Source: Tetragonia tetragonoides (lineage: Eukaryota > Streptophyta > Magnoliopsida > Caryophyllales > Aizoaceae). From it: a stretch of DNA of 64,000 nucleotides. The notes beneath the pieces were generated by a model that was not told where the DNA came from, did not search any database, and saw nothing but the letters and a program-made list of their open reading frames with translations. The stretch covers positions 9,677,001 to 9,741,000 of the forward strand of contig CM076151.1 in assembly GCA_038025085.1 (NCBI GenBank), read 5' to 3'. Positions 10,856 through 23,539 of this stretch are shown here, in pieces. Both the position numbers and the translations under genes were made by a program. The stretch's first letter is position 1. Each line of letters begins with the position of its first letter.

Positions 10856-13789
10856 CTAAGACCAAAATTCTTGATCTTTAATAGGGAATGCATTATCATC
10901 ATTAAACTTGTGATCAGTTCCCCGGTAATCAAGTGTCCACTTCTCAAATGTGCAGTTAGTAAAATCATAGTAGCCACCATGGAGAGAAAGTATGCCCTTT
11001 GCGACTCTTTCCTTGATCCAAGGGTAAGAAAGCAAGTTATTTAGTGAATGATTGATTGATTCCTGTTAAAGGGCAGAGCAAGAGAGGGAATAAGCCAGGC
11101 AGTATCAGGAGTTACATTTCAAGAAATAAATTAAGAGACAATTTTTTGCATAATCAAGGAAATGAGTTTTTCATTTTGCGCACCTTCTCACAGTGTTGAC
11201 ATTGTTGGTCAAACTCGAGATGGGAAGCCACCGATTTGGTTCTAACCCTTGCATTCTTGCCAACAATAACCCAACTCTTAATGAAGCTCCTAGTAGGTCT
11301 TGAAAAGAAGAAACAGAAATTAGCTGCAGATTTTCTAGAAATTAGTAGCAGAAACTAGTAGCATTGAGATGGAAGTAAAAGTGTAGGACCTAATGAAACT
11401 ACTATAGACAATTAGTCAAATTACCAACCCCAATCCCCTTTTCTTCTCCTTTTTTTTCCCTTCTTTTGGAGGGGCAAAGGGATAGGGATGGGGATTGGGG
11501 GGGGGGGGGGGGGGGTTGTCTCTTTGACAATGGTAAACGAACCTTGAATCTTCTTCATCTTGCATACTCATGAGAGCACGGATTCCCCCGCAGCAGCTGT
11601 GGCCGATAACTAGAATATTCTCAACCTGGAAAGAAGAGTACTCAGTTAACATAAATACAAGGTTACCATAGAGATCCTAAGAATGGAGGAAAAAGGGTAA
11701 ATCAGAGTTCTTAGTTCTGATTTTGGACGTTGGACCTCTAAGTCTTCATACACTTATCATGGATGTTTAAGGCTTTTTGGCACCTTATTTTGTACTTGCA
11801 TGTTTTGAATTAAAACATATCTCAAAAACATGTCATTCTCTACTTTCTTTCTTAATTCTATTTGTTGTGAACTTAGCTGATGCATTTCCAATCAGATGTT
11901 TGACCAAAAAGAGGTAACGCAAAGGTTGATTTTTAATATGTAGTCAAACTTCATATCAATAAATGTAGGAATCTACCTCAAGAGTGTTCACAGAGAACTC
12001 AAGTGCAGCTTTTGTCTCTGACGGACCAGTCTGTGTGAATAAAAATGTTAGAACCAAATCCAATATGGAACTCTGAATACACACGGATGGTATAAAATTA
12101 TTTCTATCCTGCATTTTCCAGTAGTAAGAAGAGGAAATAAGAAGTAGCTACCTCAAAAAGAGGCACTAGATTTCCCACATTTCTCACTGTAAAAGCTTCT
12201 CCAGGTTGGATTCCAAGGATGTTGGACGGGCACACCCTAGAGTCTGCACAAGCAATCACTGTAAACTGTTTCGGACACAAAGAGTCAACAATCCCGTTTC
12301 GATAAATCTAAATAAGAGGCAAAACTAATTATCAAAAAAAAAAAATTAAGAGGCAAAACTAATCTCTCCAAAGATGATCTACAGACATTATATCTCTAGC
12401 GTAAAAGAAAGATAAGCTGACTGCAATGACTAAAACTGAACTACAGAAAGCAGCACCAACCTTTGGCACCTGACTCTCGGCAAGTTTTTGGTAGTGTTCT
12501 ATGTTCGCCCTTCACATCCCAAAACACAGAGAATCAGACGAAAGAGTTTGAAGGAAATGTAGTTCCCTTTGTGAAAATAACAGACATACAGGTCAGAACA
12601 GACTTACAAGTACTTATCCCTCTTGAAACTCGAGAATCTTTGTTTCATGTTGCTAAATGGATCGCAACCATTAACAGTTTCTTCTCTCATTTGCTCTTTG
12701 GTGTTTTCAGCCTCTTTACTCATCCCTGGAGGCGCTATTGAAGCTTTGAGTCTCAAAGCAGCAGCACTAACCCTGCAAAACCATACAAAAGCAAGCTTCT
12801 GCAATGATTAAATCTGACAAGGATATGGAATATCCAAATATATATCCTCAAATAATGGTAATAAGCAATATTTCTACCGTACTTTGGTTAAGGTGTAGAA
12901 GAAGGAATTATACTCTTAGAAGTACAAAGCATTTCACAACTAAATAATATTCTTTTTGTGATTGAAATCACATGGACAACCAAGTTCATTCAAAAAAGCA
13001 GATGTATTTAGCATTCAAAAAGCAAGTTCTTTCCACCACTCTTTCTTTTCATTTTCCGAATACCACACAATCATCAATCTAGATGCCTCCTAAGGCTCCC
13101 ACCTAATGGGATATCGGTTCTACGCAACTTTACCCCAATTGAAAAATTATCTCCCTTGTCCAAAGCAGTGGAAACCGTCTAGAGCCAAATTAGAACAAAC
13201 TAAAGATACTTGCCAAAACTACTATTTTCATGTATGCTGCTATTAATTTGCTAAGAACCAATTATCTAATGGATCAAAGTACTTCACTTATCTCAACACT
13301 TATCTAAATATCACAAAGAGTAAACCAAAAAGTTTCATTCTTCAGAATCTTAACTACCTTTCCTATTCACATAACTAAACTAGAAATATACATTTTGATT
13401 TTAAAATTAACAAATAGGCCAATTAATCTTAATAAAATTGATTGCATTCAAACTGCTAACAGAATAAGAATCCTGGGACCAACTAACTTTCAAAAATACA
13501 CAGAAATATACAATAAAATATATTTAAAAAAAACAGCTTTATTTATAAAATTAGACACCAAGAATGAACTTACTTGGAAGAATAAGCTGATAATCTCAAA
13601 TGGGTCAGCTCATTTTCTCCCAATTTCAAATTTGACCCAAAGATCTGCAATATAAAACCCTTAAATTAGCACAAACAGATAAAAAAAAAAAAACCAAATT
13701 GAAACAGGGGAAAATGAGAGAGAGTTTACTTTATGACCCTTTGGAAAATCGACAGATGAAGAAAGAGCAGCAAATTGAAGAGAAGCCAT
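10856..13789 (-). CDS. Beta carbonic anhydrase, BCA5/6-like, organelle-targeted
   Basis: Zinc enzyme that interconverts CO2 and bicarbonate. Nine exons (13789-13730, 13644-13574, 12772-12608, 12509-12461, 12265-12152, 12030-11977, 11625-11543, 11289-11184, 11062-10856) join in phase to give 302 aa. The Zn ligands are Cys121 in CADSRVCPS and His180 and Cys183 in GHSCCGG. Asp123 and Arg125 form the catalytic dyad. The C-terminal half ([26 protein letters not shown]) and the end KDQEFWS match the plant BCA5/BCA6 branch, which acts in chloroplasts or mitochondria. The first 60 or so residues are Ser/Ala-rich and look like a transit peptide; which organelle cannot be decided. Intron 7 uses a weak donor (AAG|GTTCGT). 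A SINE sits 273 bp upstream of the start codon, in the probable promoter. Confidence 0.95.
11497..11515 (+). repeat. G19 homopolymer
   Basis: Nineteen consecutive G on the plus strand lie inside intron 7 of the carbonic anhydrase gene, preceded by further G-runs (GGGGATTGGGG). In the transcript this is a poly-C tract about 30 bases after the donor. The exact length is likely to be unstable or assembly-dependent. Confidence 0.8.
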
Positions 13790-14046
13790 TGAAAAGGAGA
13801 GAAGAAGAAGAAGAAGAAGAAAAAACGGTGGTGGTGGTGGTCATAGACATCTGGAGATGCCGAATTTGAAAAAGTTTAATAAATAGTCTAGTAAGGGTGA
13901 TAATGGGGGTTGTGCTTTGGAATTAAAAAAAGGAGGAGAGAGAAAGGGACCAGACAGTTGTGACTTTGTTGTGTGATGAAATTGAAATGATGTTTTGGTT
14001 AGATTTTAGATCGATGACTTTCTTTCTTTGTTTACCTCCAACTCCA

Positions 14047-14272
14047 ACAAAGACGGAGAAAAATCAAGGAGGTATGATTGAATGGTAGGGACTCATTTAT
14101 TCTTAATCAAGGTTGAGGGTTTGAATCTTGCCTTGGGCATGGAGTAGTTTTAAATTCTTTTACCAGTTGTTCCACCCTTTAATATGCCTGCAAGTCAGCA
14201 CGGGAGATAGTCACTATAGTCAATGGTGAATACTCTTGGTCATGAACCAAAAAAAAAACAAAGACGGAGAAA
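14047..14272 (+). mobile_element. tRNA-derived SINE, family 2, full length
   Basis: A 196-bp element (14062-14257) is flanked by perfect 15-bp repeats, ACAAAGACGGAGAAA, at 14047-14061 and 14258-14272. It has a tRNA-like head (box A region TGATTGAATGGTAGGGACT; box B GGGTTTGAATC), a body (CCTTGGGCATGGAGTAGTTT) and a poly(A) tail. Other copies are at 23977-24171 (-), 26880-27014 (+) and 41665-41755 (-). It lies just upstream of the carbonic anhydrase start codon. Confidence 0.9.
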
Positions 14273-14497
14273 TCTATGTTCATGGCGTGCCAACTGTGCC
14301 ACTCAGGATCTCGCAATAAGATAAGCAGGGGTTTATATTCTTTAATTAGCTGCCATTTAGGATTTCAATTTAATTAAACATTTTCAAAAATAGCTTAACT
14401 TCCAAAGTTACCCTTAAGTATTTAATGTTAAGCACACAAAATTATTTAAAACGGTGTTTTCGTAACTTTTTGTAAGATAATGGTCATTTTATAATGG

Positions 14498-14700
14498 AGC
14501 AAGAGTCACCGTTTATGTAATAGCCCGCAAACCACACACATCGGGTAAACTAATCCATCTTTAATAGGCTAACGGGCTCAAGTAGAGGAGGTGATCCTCC
14601 GTACAAAGAAAGGTAGAGGAGATTTTATTCTCCCAGCATAGATGAGGGTTCGAACCCCTGACTACTGGATTGTGAGAGTGTAGCACTTACTACTTGTATT
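14498..14700 (-). mobile_element. tRNA-derived SINE, family 3, minus copy
   Basis: Read in reverse, it has a box B (GGGGTTCGAACCC) after a GTAAGTGCTACACTCTCA head, then a body with GTACGGAGGATCACCTCCTC and a terminal GGGCTATTA block. It is the inverted counterpart of the element at 14942-15166. No target duplication was found. Confidence 0.7.
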
Positions 14701-14929
14701 CCCATCTTATTCCTCATCCTTTAATTTTTTGTGAGTTTGTCTCACACAAAACTTGTTCTTAAGTAATATAATAATTATATTGGAGTAACATTATTCCCAA
14801 AAGGATAGTAGTAAAAATTTCTAATAAATTCCATACAATGCCCAGCTTCGAAGGGCATGTACATGAGGAATAGAGGGACCTTTTTCTTCTTGTATTCATG
14901 AGTCAAGGAAGAAAATATAACACTGTTAG

Positions 14930-15178
14930 TAATTTGGATTCGAGTATGAGGTAGAAGCTCAAGTGTTAAGTGCTTCAGCCTTATAACTTATTGGTTAGGG
15001 GTTTAAATCTTTATGAAGAGAAAATAATAAAAGTTTCTCTATCTTTCTTTGTAGGGAGGGTTTCCTCCTCTACTTAAAGCCCATCGGCCTATTAAAGATG
15101 AGTTGGCTTACCCGGCACGTGTGGTTTACGGGCTATTATGCGTCCTTGTAGCAAAAAAAAATAAATTAATTTGGATTC
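14930..15178 (+). mobile_element. tRNA-derived SINE, family 3, plus copy with target duplication
   Basis: A 225-bp element (14942-15166) lies between perfect 12-bp repeats, TAATTTGGATTC, at 14930-14941 and 15167-15178. It shows a tRNA-like head (AAGCTCAAGTGTTAAGTGC; box B-like GGGGTTTAAATC), a body shared with the inverted copy 240 bp to the left, and an A-rich tail. Together the two copies could form a stem-loop of about 200 bp per arm. Confidence 0.85.
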
Positions 15179-17063
15179 AATAAAAATTGGGCTAACTTGT
15201 AAAATGTCCAAGCCAATAGATATCAGCTTGTGGGCTGCTTCGTTACAATTATGAAAACCCAGTATATGCCTACATACCTAAGCCCAAGTTACTCCCTTAT
15301 GTGCAACTTAGCATGGCCCACATCAATACACAAAGCGTGAGAGAGAGAAACTACGAGCTCCAGTATCCAGTATTCCACTAGTCTATTGTTCAGTATGACA
15401 CTATGATAGTATTACTGTAGTTTTTTCTTTTTTGGGGATAATTAGAAACTTTTTATATTGGCAAAAGAGTGCATAGTGAACGAGCATCAATTACTCCTTA
15501 GTTCCTCTGGTTTATGAAAATCCTTACATTTGAGAATGACACAAAGTATTTGAACATAATTATTCCAACCATATCCTTGGAAGAGCATATAGGTGTTAAA
15601 CGAGAGAGTTGGAGGCGGGGGGGGAGGGGAGAGAGTGGAGCTAAGGGAATATAGGCACACGGGGTGAGAAGTAAGAAGGGGTAAAATAGAAAATGATTTT
15701 AAAAAACAACAAATATAAAAGGAAACGTAAAGATTTCCATAACCCAAATCGAAAAGGAAATTGTAAAGATTTCCATGTACTGGAAGAATTACTCCACTTT
15801 TTTATTCTTCTTTTCTTTTGATGAATAATTGTTGTATTATTAAGCCAATCCAACAAAAAAAAAAATTTAATCACAAAAGCATCATAATTGCTCAACTAAA
15901 ACCGCGAAAAAAACTACATAAAACGTCAAGACTAAATACAATGCAACCCCAACTTAATAAAACTCTACCTAGTTATAAAAACTCCACTAGTTATAATCTC
16001 AAGCCTCCAAAAAGAAACAAAATTAAAAAGATGAAAAATCCTCCACCAATAATTGGATCATCAAACAATCTGTCACAAAGATCCAAAGTTCTATAAATTC
16101 CAGGTAGAAGAGCTTTGTCGACAATTAAATCATACTGTACTAGTATGAAATGACACATTGTCATCATCCATAATCAATTTATAGCTCTTCCAAGTCTTCA
16201 ATTATCACAAAAGCCAACATAACCACTTATTGAACAATTATGAGCAGATCACTCATCAAACATTGCATATACATTTTCTTGGGAGGATTTGTATATGTGA
16301 TTTTTGTCTCAATTAAGTTCTGGCATTTCGCGAATTCAATATTACTTTGATGGTAGTAATACTGGTAAGATAGAGTCTACTTAAAATTTAAATTGATAAT
16401 AACTTTAGTCGTTGATGAATCTATACATAATCTCAATCAACTCTGAATAGTGAATAAGAAGAGCTCCTAGAATTTGGAACCATGACTTCTTATATGTTTC
16501 TAATTTTACTAGAATAAAGTGGACGTTTTGTTCAATAACGAAAGTTGCATTTCTCAAGAACTTGTAATTTCTAGAATAAAGCTTTTTGAGAAGTGTCAAA
16601 TATTGTTTGAAGCAATAACTTCTAAGAAATTTCACTTGCATAGAAAATCAGGTAAGCCACTTTTTACATTTTGTGAGAAGTAGAACTTGAATTTCCTTTT
16701 TATCAACCAAATAACTCATTATTTTGCACTTCCTAAGTTTTTTCATGCCAAGCAAACCACCACAAAATGAAATCAAACTTTTTAAATGTTTCATTTAGCA
16801 GGTGAAAGTCAACCTTTCTCATCTCTTTTCATAACTGAACACAAAGCTCATCTGCTTTCTCATCTCTTTTCCATAACTTTATGGGAACCTAGTTCCCTAA
16901 CATTGTCTAGTAAAGTCTTAGCAGGTTTATGGTTGACTTCATGGGAACTAGCAGAGACATGACTCACGAAAAACTGTCTTGAAAAACAAGAAAATGAACG
17001 AAATAGAGAAACATACAGTGATACAGACACTCCACAGAGTGAAAGCTTACCCTCTCAAACATG
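15179..17063. other. AT-rich intergenic sequence
   Basis: No gene or clear repeat was recognised. ORFs here are short and of AT-driven composition. A GC-rich purine patch lies at about 15610-15635. The right end is the 18-bp target duplication of the next SINE. Confidence 0.5.
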
Positions 17064-17223
17064 CAAGAGCATCATGAGAAGCTTTTTTTTAGATAACACG
17101 GATGTCCAAGCTTTGCTTGACTAACCTCATGGGCCTTAAAATTAGCAACCGGTAAGACCTCCAGTTGTCCTGAGGGGACTCGAACCTGGGACTTCTGGAA
17201 TATTTCAAGAGCCTCATGAGAAG
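17064..17223 (-). mobile_element. SINE family 1, 5'-truncated, with target duplication
   Basis: A 124-bp minus-strand element (17082-17205) is flanked by 18-bp repeats of CAAGAGCATCATGAGAAG and CAAGAGCCTCATGAGAAG (17064-17081, 17206-17223; one mismatch). Reversed, it contains box B (AGGTTCGAGTCCCC) and the family-1 3' end (TTAGTCAAGCAAAGCTTGGA) plus an A-rich tail. It lacks the A-box head seen in the copy at 8588. Confidence 0.9.
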
Positions 17224-17741
17224 TATTGATATGTAAGAGCCTCAATAGAGAATTCAGTTCACTATCTTATTTTAGACTTTGAAAATACTAAAGGGCAGAA
17301 TAAGGCTGGAAAACTATACACAATGAAATGTTTATTAAGCTGAAGTTCAACATCAAAAAGCATTTTACATCCAGAAATGTCAGTAACACATGTAAAACTC
17401 CCTACAGAAAACAAATCTGAAGGTACAACTAAACATTACCCTCATTAATTCTCCTTCATCAGATAAAACCAGCTTAACAAAAGTGACCGGAAAACCAAGA
17501 AACAGCCTAAATGAAAAACGCTATAGCTGATGCCTTTACCATCTCTGACCTAAATCAGCAATGTAGTTCAACAAAGATGATGAATAGAAAGATCGATCCA
17601 CTCGTAGATATCAAAAGTCCCTCTAGGATCCAACCCCATCTTTGCGTGTTTCAGTTCGTCTCTCTTATGCGCCATAGATTGAGTCATATAACCATGTTAC
17701 ACATATTGTACAACCCAAAAACATGGTTACTATACCCCTAG

Positions 17742-20700
17742 CTACTGGCTTCTAGTGCACACAGTGCTCATAGTATGAGCATGTGAAGGCCTCCAGGCTG
17801 TAGCAGTGAGAAGGCAAAGGTCTTTCCACCCTAGCTTAAGCGTTCCATTGTCCTCAATCAAAGTATACCCGTCAGAAGGGAACATCCCGAGGAGCAATGT
17901 GGCTTGTGCAGCCGCGTTTCCTGCCAATGAGATCCCCCTGAACCCGGAGTGTTGGAGTTTTTCTCTCCAACTCGCAAACTTGGACTCTCCGCTCCTAGAT
18001 GGTCCACCCACAGCCAAAACATTCCGAATCTCTCTAGAAAGGAGCTGCTGTTCGACAACATGCCTCTCCTCGCTGTCCTCCCCATAGCTTGCCCCAAGAG
18101 AGTCAAATAGGGCCGAGTAGTAGTGGATCGCCTCCACGAATCGCCCTAGGAAAGAGCCGGTTCGGCTTAGGTCTTGCTCTACCACTGTTACCACCTTTGG
18201 TGCCAATCTGCAAGCATAGTCATTCACTTTAATACATGATGTGTTTCATCTCTATAAAGTTACTTTCACATCAGTTGTACAATGACTTTTAACATAACAG
18301 TACTGTCAAATCTCTTATGTTTAATCCCATTCATACTAGCTAATAGCATATATGCCAAGTTTTTCACCAAAGTAGGCTTTTATGTTTTTCATCACATTGC
18401 AAAGGGTACTCAAAAGCTCTAAATTTACATCACATTCACACGAAAAACTCCCCAATCTCAAGGACTCATCTTTCACTTCTAAGTTCTAAACTCTAGCATC
18501 ACACAATACAATACATTATCAACTCAATGTTAATCTTACCAACATGATCATAAATTGTCTAATACTCCCTAATTACTCAATTTAAGTGTGATTTCCTAGT
18601 TGACTTCCACAAAAGCTATAAGTCTAAGCCAATTTAGATTGTCACAACTCACAAGGCTATTAAACTTTAAGAAAGTCAATCTAAATTATACTAAAACTGA
18701 AAATAGCACAACCAATGAAATTGATAAAGCAATCAACAACTTTTTTCTTTTTTAGCTTCTTTTGGTTGTGTAAAACTCTTAGCTCCTATAACCTATTGCT
18801 CCATTTTCATCCCCCACCCCACCACCCCAAATGTACCCCATGATAGTCAACTCAACCTCATCCAAGTACAAAAATCTCAATATCCCAAAATCAACAATGA
18901 CAAGATCATTAGGGCACATAACTTAGTTTTAAAAAAAATCAAAATTTCAATCATATTGTACTTCAAACTTTTCACTTTGCAAAACTTTTTAACACATTTA
19001 TTCAAAACCCACATCAAATAAGATTGTTTACTTTGTGATCTCCAAACAGGGAAAGTTTCGATTTGCACAAAACCTTTTTACCATACTATACCAAATGATA
19101 TAAATAGTGAACATGATGGTGTCATATGACCCCAAATTAAATCATACATACCTTTGTAAGAGATAAAGAGTGTTAGCATCAGACCCAGTAACATCATACA
19201 GTGAATGTTGCAACCAATGCACAGCAACAGCTTCTCTCTTACTAACATGCAACTTTTCCAAATCCAAGTTCCCAACTTTCTCAGCAACAGGGATAAACTC
19301 AAACGGTAAACCCAGTTTCTCGGCGAAATCCGATAACCTTTTTCCGGTTGCTTCAAGGGCATCCATTGATGTTCCAAGCCCAGTAAGCCTCACATAAGGC
19401 GGCCCACCGGGCCTCGAGGCTAAAATATGGAAAAGCCCAGGCCATTGTAAACCTTGCATGATATCTAAATCAATAATGTGAACTCTTTCCTCTCTTTGAA
19501 ATGCTTCTTGGATTGCTTGGTTAGCTGTGAAGTGTGAAAATTTGACAAAGGGACTAATCCCATTAAAGACTTGAAAAGCTGATGCTAACTTTTGGTAGTG
19601 TAGCCTAGTTTGGGGTAAGGCTGCGTATATCCCAATACACGAGCTTACGAGCCGTGATGACATGGCTTCCGAGAAATAAGCTGCTACTCGTTGAGCTGAT
19701 GTTCCGAAGGGTGTTGCCCATTCGGAGATCTCTACGAGCATCTTGTTTGCCTCCTCGAACTTGCCTGCTGATACTGCTTCGGCACACTGGAGTAGGAGTG
19801 TTAGGAGGTGGAGACCCTCTTCGTCGCGTTCCTGCTCGCGGAGTTTCTCTCTTTCTTGGGCTTTGGTGACTGCTGGTGGTATCGGGGCCGGTGTTGGTGG
19901 GGTTGGGGATGGGGAGGGTTCGGCTGATGGTGTGGGTTCCGGGTTGTCGGGGGTAGGGAGTGGTGGTTGTTGCTGCTGTTGCTGTTGGGGCTCAGAAGGG
20001 ATAAGGTCAACAGCAGCAACAGCCACAGAAGTTGGGTTTTTGTTGTTGTTGGAGTTGTTAGAGTTGGGGTTTGAGTTACCACTCTCGGTAATCGGTAGTG
20101 GTGGTTGTGGTGGTGGTGGTAAGGATTTAGGAATGGACAACGGTTGAGATGTGATTCCAAAGTTGTTGATAAACATAGAAGAATCATGAGTGGGATAAGG
20201 GATATTTGCTTCAATAGTATTAAGCTGGTTAAAATAGGGTGTTTTGCTATAAAGATTGTTGTTGTTGTTGTTGTTAATTCGAGAAGTGGTAATAAGTTGC
20301 TGATTTTGGTGTTGCTGTTGTTGATGTCTTCTTGAATCAACAACACTAGGAGACATAAGAGGGTCAGCCAAAGAACTAAGCCTAAACTCAATAACAGCAC
20401 CAAGATTAGGATTACAAGGATAAATAATATCCCTAACATTTTGAATCAACTGAGGTATAGAAATTGAGTTAGAACTTTGAATCAAATCCTTTATAATCCC
20501 ATCAATCCAAGCTGGGTCTTCAGCCATTGTCGAAACGCTCGAGCTCATAGCGTTTGGAAGATGATGATGAGCAACAGCAGCAACCCCCCTTTGATTAATA
20601 ATAGGGTTTCTTTCAACAGGTGGAAATAATGGTAACCCAGAAAACCCACATACAAGTGGTTGTACTTGTTGATGGTCATTGGTGAAGTTAGAAATTATGT

Positions 20701-21040
20701 TATCCGAGATGAGAGTCGTCGTAGTCTCATTGTTGTTATCATGGCGGGTGATTATCCGATGGTCACCCGCCATGGGACTTGGGCGCTCCATCTCGGAAGC
20801 GGTTCGCTTTCGAACCATCTTACTGGTTCCGTCTAGAGGAGTGGTTTGAGGGTTGGACATTAGGAATAGATCAGAGGAGTTGTTGTTGATGTTGTTGTTG
20901 TTGTTGTAATAGTGGGTTGTTGAAAATGGGGAAGATGTTGAAGGGTTGTTGTTGTTGTTGTTGTTAACATAGTAAGAAGAGGGGTAATAATAAGGGAGGA
21001 GTATATTTGGGTCAGGAAACAGTGTAGAAGAAGCAGCCAT
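17742..21040 (-). CDS. SCR: SCARECROW, GRAS-family transcription regulator
   Basis: Nuclear GRAS-domain regulator that, with SHORT-ROOT, sets endodermis identity and asymmetric cell division and maintains the root stem-cell niche. Exons 21040-19152 and 18207-17742 (phase 2 junction; intron 944 bp) encode 784 aa, longer than Arabidopsis SCR (about 650) because of the N-terminus. The N-terminal 400 residues are low-complexity, with Asn, Gln, Pro and Thr runs. The GRAS domain (about 401-784) shows [20 protein letters not shown] (LHRI), [20 protein letters not shown] (VHIID, from 521), the PFYRE region and the SAW region ending in [35 protein letters not shown] is diagnostic of SCR rather than SCL23. 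The frame is open 33 codons upstream, but I chose the ATG at 21040 because MAASSTLF is the family start and upstream residues fall in a CT-rich leader. The short tail after AWRPS ([13 protein letters not shown]) is poorly conserved. Confidence 0.96.
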
Positions 21041-21426
21041 ACAGATAGATGGAAGAGAAAGAGAGAGAGAGATTAGATAGAAAGAAGAATGGATGTGTTC
21101 TAATTGTCGTGATTTTTCTTGACTCCTTTTATTTGGCATCCAAACAAGGTTCTAGTACTACTAATTAATTAAATACCCAAAAAAAAGTTAAAAATTAAAA
21201 AAAAAATGGGTTTTTTTTAAATTAAAAATGGGATTTGGTTGAAAAGGGGGGAAACGTTGAAAATGGAACAAGACATTCTTAGAAAATGTGCATTGAAGTG
21301 AAAAGGTCACAAGTTCCAAACCCAAAGCAAAAAATTGAGTAAAAAAAAAAAGCACAAAGTCCTAAAAGGAGAGTGTTTTTTACAAGGCTCAACGTTTGGA
21401 TTGGGGTTTGAGGATGTACTCTCAAC

Positions 21427-21466
21427 GGAGAGAGAGAGAGAGAGAGAGGAGAGGAGAGAGAGAGAA
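21427..21466. repeat. GA microsatellite upstream of SCR
   Basis: A (GA)n run interrupted by GGA steps lies about 390-430 bp upstream of the SCR start codon. GA/CT tracts are common in plant 5' leaders and core promoters. Confidence 0.7.
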
Positions 21467-21735
21467 AGAAGAAGAAGCCAAAAAGATGGAGAGAAAAGCT
21501 GACAAAGGGAGGGGTGGGGGATGAGAGTTGAAAGCAAAATGTCAAACGCAAACGTCGCAATTTAGGGAACTGAGGTTGGTTTGATAGCTCCTCTACGACC
21601 ACACTACTGTCATTGCCTTGCCTCCCTTCGGTTTCACTCCCTATCATCTCTCGTCTCGTCTTCTCATGCCCTGTCCTGCCCTTTTTGAGAATTTTGATAC
21701 TCTAACCCTCCAAGTTCACAAAATAAAAAATCTAC

Positions 21736-21998
21736 ACTCCTAATTGGTAAAATCTAACCCGATCCCGACTTGACCTACTTAATATCGGATCGAAACTCTG
21801 CTAGAAAAGGTTTGACCTGTTAATATGCCGATCCTTCAATTACTCGGATCCGAAACTACCGAACCCTAAATTTGAGAGGCAAGAGTTGTTTGACCCAAAA
21901 ATGTGACACGCGAAAAACCCAACCTAATAGTAACCCGACCGATAATGATCGGCCTACTGAGGACCTGAATTCGACTCGCTTGTCAGATCTACTCCTAA
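21736..21998. mobile_element. hAT-type MITE with 8-bp target duplication
   Basis: A 247-bp insert (21744-21990) is flanked by ACTCCTAA at 21736-21743 and 21991-21998. The ends (TTGGTAAAATC... and ...GCTTGTCAGATCT) are imperfect inverted repeats related to the TAGAGCTAGCAAA termini of the element at 32005. The interior shares the same degenerate ACCCGACC/CCGATCC composition. It has no coding capacity. It sits about 0.7 kb upstream of SCR. Confidence 0.65.
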
Positions 21999-22059
21999 AG
22001 CCTAAACAGTTAGCTTTGGAGTTTGGACTATGAGATGTCTTGCTTGGTAGACTAGGATA

Positions 22060-22235
22060 AATGTGTGTTTTTTACTAAATTGAATTGAATTGAATTGGAC
22101 GGTATAGAACTGAATCGAACTGAACTAAATAGTAATTTGTGAGAGAAAAAGGTTGATCACTAAATTAAATAGAGCTCAACTGAGCAAAACTTCACTGAAC
22201 TAAACTAAATTGGACTAATTATTGCGTAATTGGAA
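22060..22235. repeat. Degenerate TGAACT/AATTGAAT-type dispersed repeat
   Basis: Short tandem-like units (GAATTGAATTGAATTGA, ACTGAATCGAACTGAACT) recur. Similar blocks occur at about 24630-24789, 25585-25830, 26480-26525, 41835-42105, 53215-53270 and 53925-54090. They probably derive from one abundant non-autonomous element, but boundaries are unclear. Confidence 0.4.
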
Positions 22236-23539
22236 AAGAACACACCCAACTCAATTATAATAATCTAATAGTATCAGGATTATTGTCAAAAATGTCTTAG
22301 AAAACCATGAATGTGTGAAAAATTAAAACAGCCTTAGCGTGTGTTCTTAGGCGAAACATGTTTCGAAAGAACCAAGAAGGGATTTAGCTAAAGCAATTTC
22401 CGAATCGACACGAGCTGACATGTTTATCAGCTCTACATCTATTCTACAAGTCACCATTATTATTCCTAAAAATCACCTATCTCATCGTGTGATAATTTTA
22501 TACAATTTTTTTAAATTTTTCAGAAACGACTTTCCTTAACTTATATATTAATGATGGAGAAAGGAAATATTTCTCTAACAAGTTAACAACTATTCTCGTT
22601 TCTAACTTTTGACCTCTAGTTTTCAAGTCTCGAAGACTTTATTATGGCCAAGCTAAGAAAAAGGAAGTTCACATTTCCTTGCAAAAATGGAGTACATATA
22701 CTTATGCCAATGTTGAAAATTCACACTTGCTTGACATCATGTGGTTTCCAGCTATTTATGATCCTCACTGGAAGGATTTAATGAAGTTCTTACACAGACA
22801 GTTAATGGTCAGTCTATAAGAACAAGGAATACCACATATAGTGACAAATTTTTATTAACTTCTTGTACAGATTTTCACTCAATGCCATTTTTGCACATCA
22901 ATATATAGCTCTGCAATTTCATGTCAGCGACTCTTCTGTCCATGCTGCAAAAAAAATTGGAACTAATTAGTAATTACTCCATTGAGGAATCTATTTCTAT
23001 GTGTCGAATTTTACACGGCTAAAGAATTTGTACAATTGTACTGTTTTTAGAAATATGTTAGCATGTTCTCCCAATGTATAAACTTTGTATAGTGTGAAAA
23101 ACATTTTTCCTACATCCACCCAAACTGAGTCAAAAATATAAGCACATCTTCAAAAACTCTCACCTCATTCATGAAAATAGGAGGGGAAGATGTTTCCGAG
23201 ATATAACCTTTTGGCTTAAACTTTACAAAAAAAAAAAAAAAAAAAAAATTCTTTGGGTGTGTTCTATTTCACATAGGTTCTAGTTTCTTTAACGGAGAGA
23301 AATATAACGAATTGAAACGGAACAAAACTTGTAGCGCGAAACGTAATGGAACAGAAATTTCAGCGTGAAACATAATGAATTGTAGAATGATACAAAACGT
23401 AAGACAAAATGAAATGCAGAATGGATGTAGCGCGGAACAGAACATAAATTGCAGCTCAGGGTGGATAGAACAAAACAGAACGGAATGCAGTATGGAGACG
23501 ACCAAAAGAATAGGACCTTAGGCTTTGTTCTCTTCAACA

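Noticed and set aside
19743..20439. Long ORFs on both strands across the SCR N-terminal region
   Set aside because: They are alternative frames of trinucleotide repeats (poly-Val, poly-Leu, poly-Gly) in the SCR coding exon.
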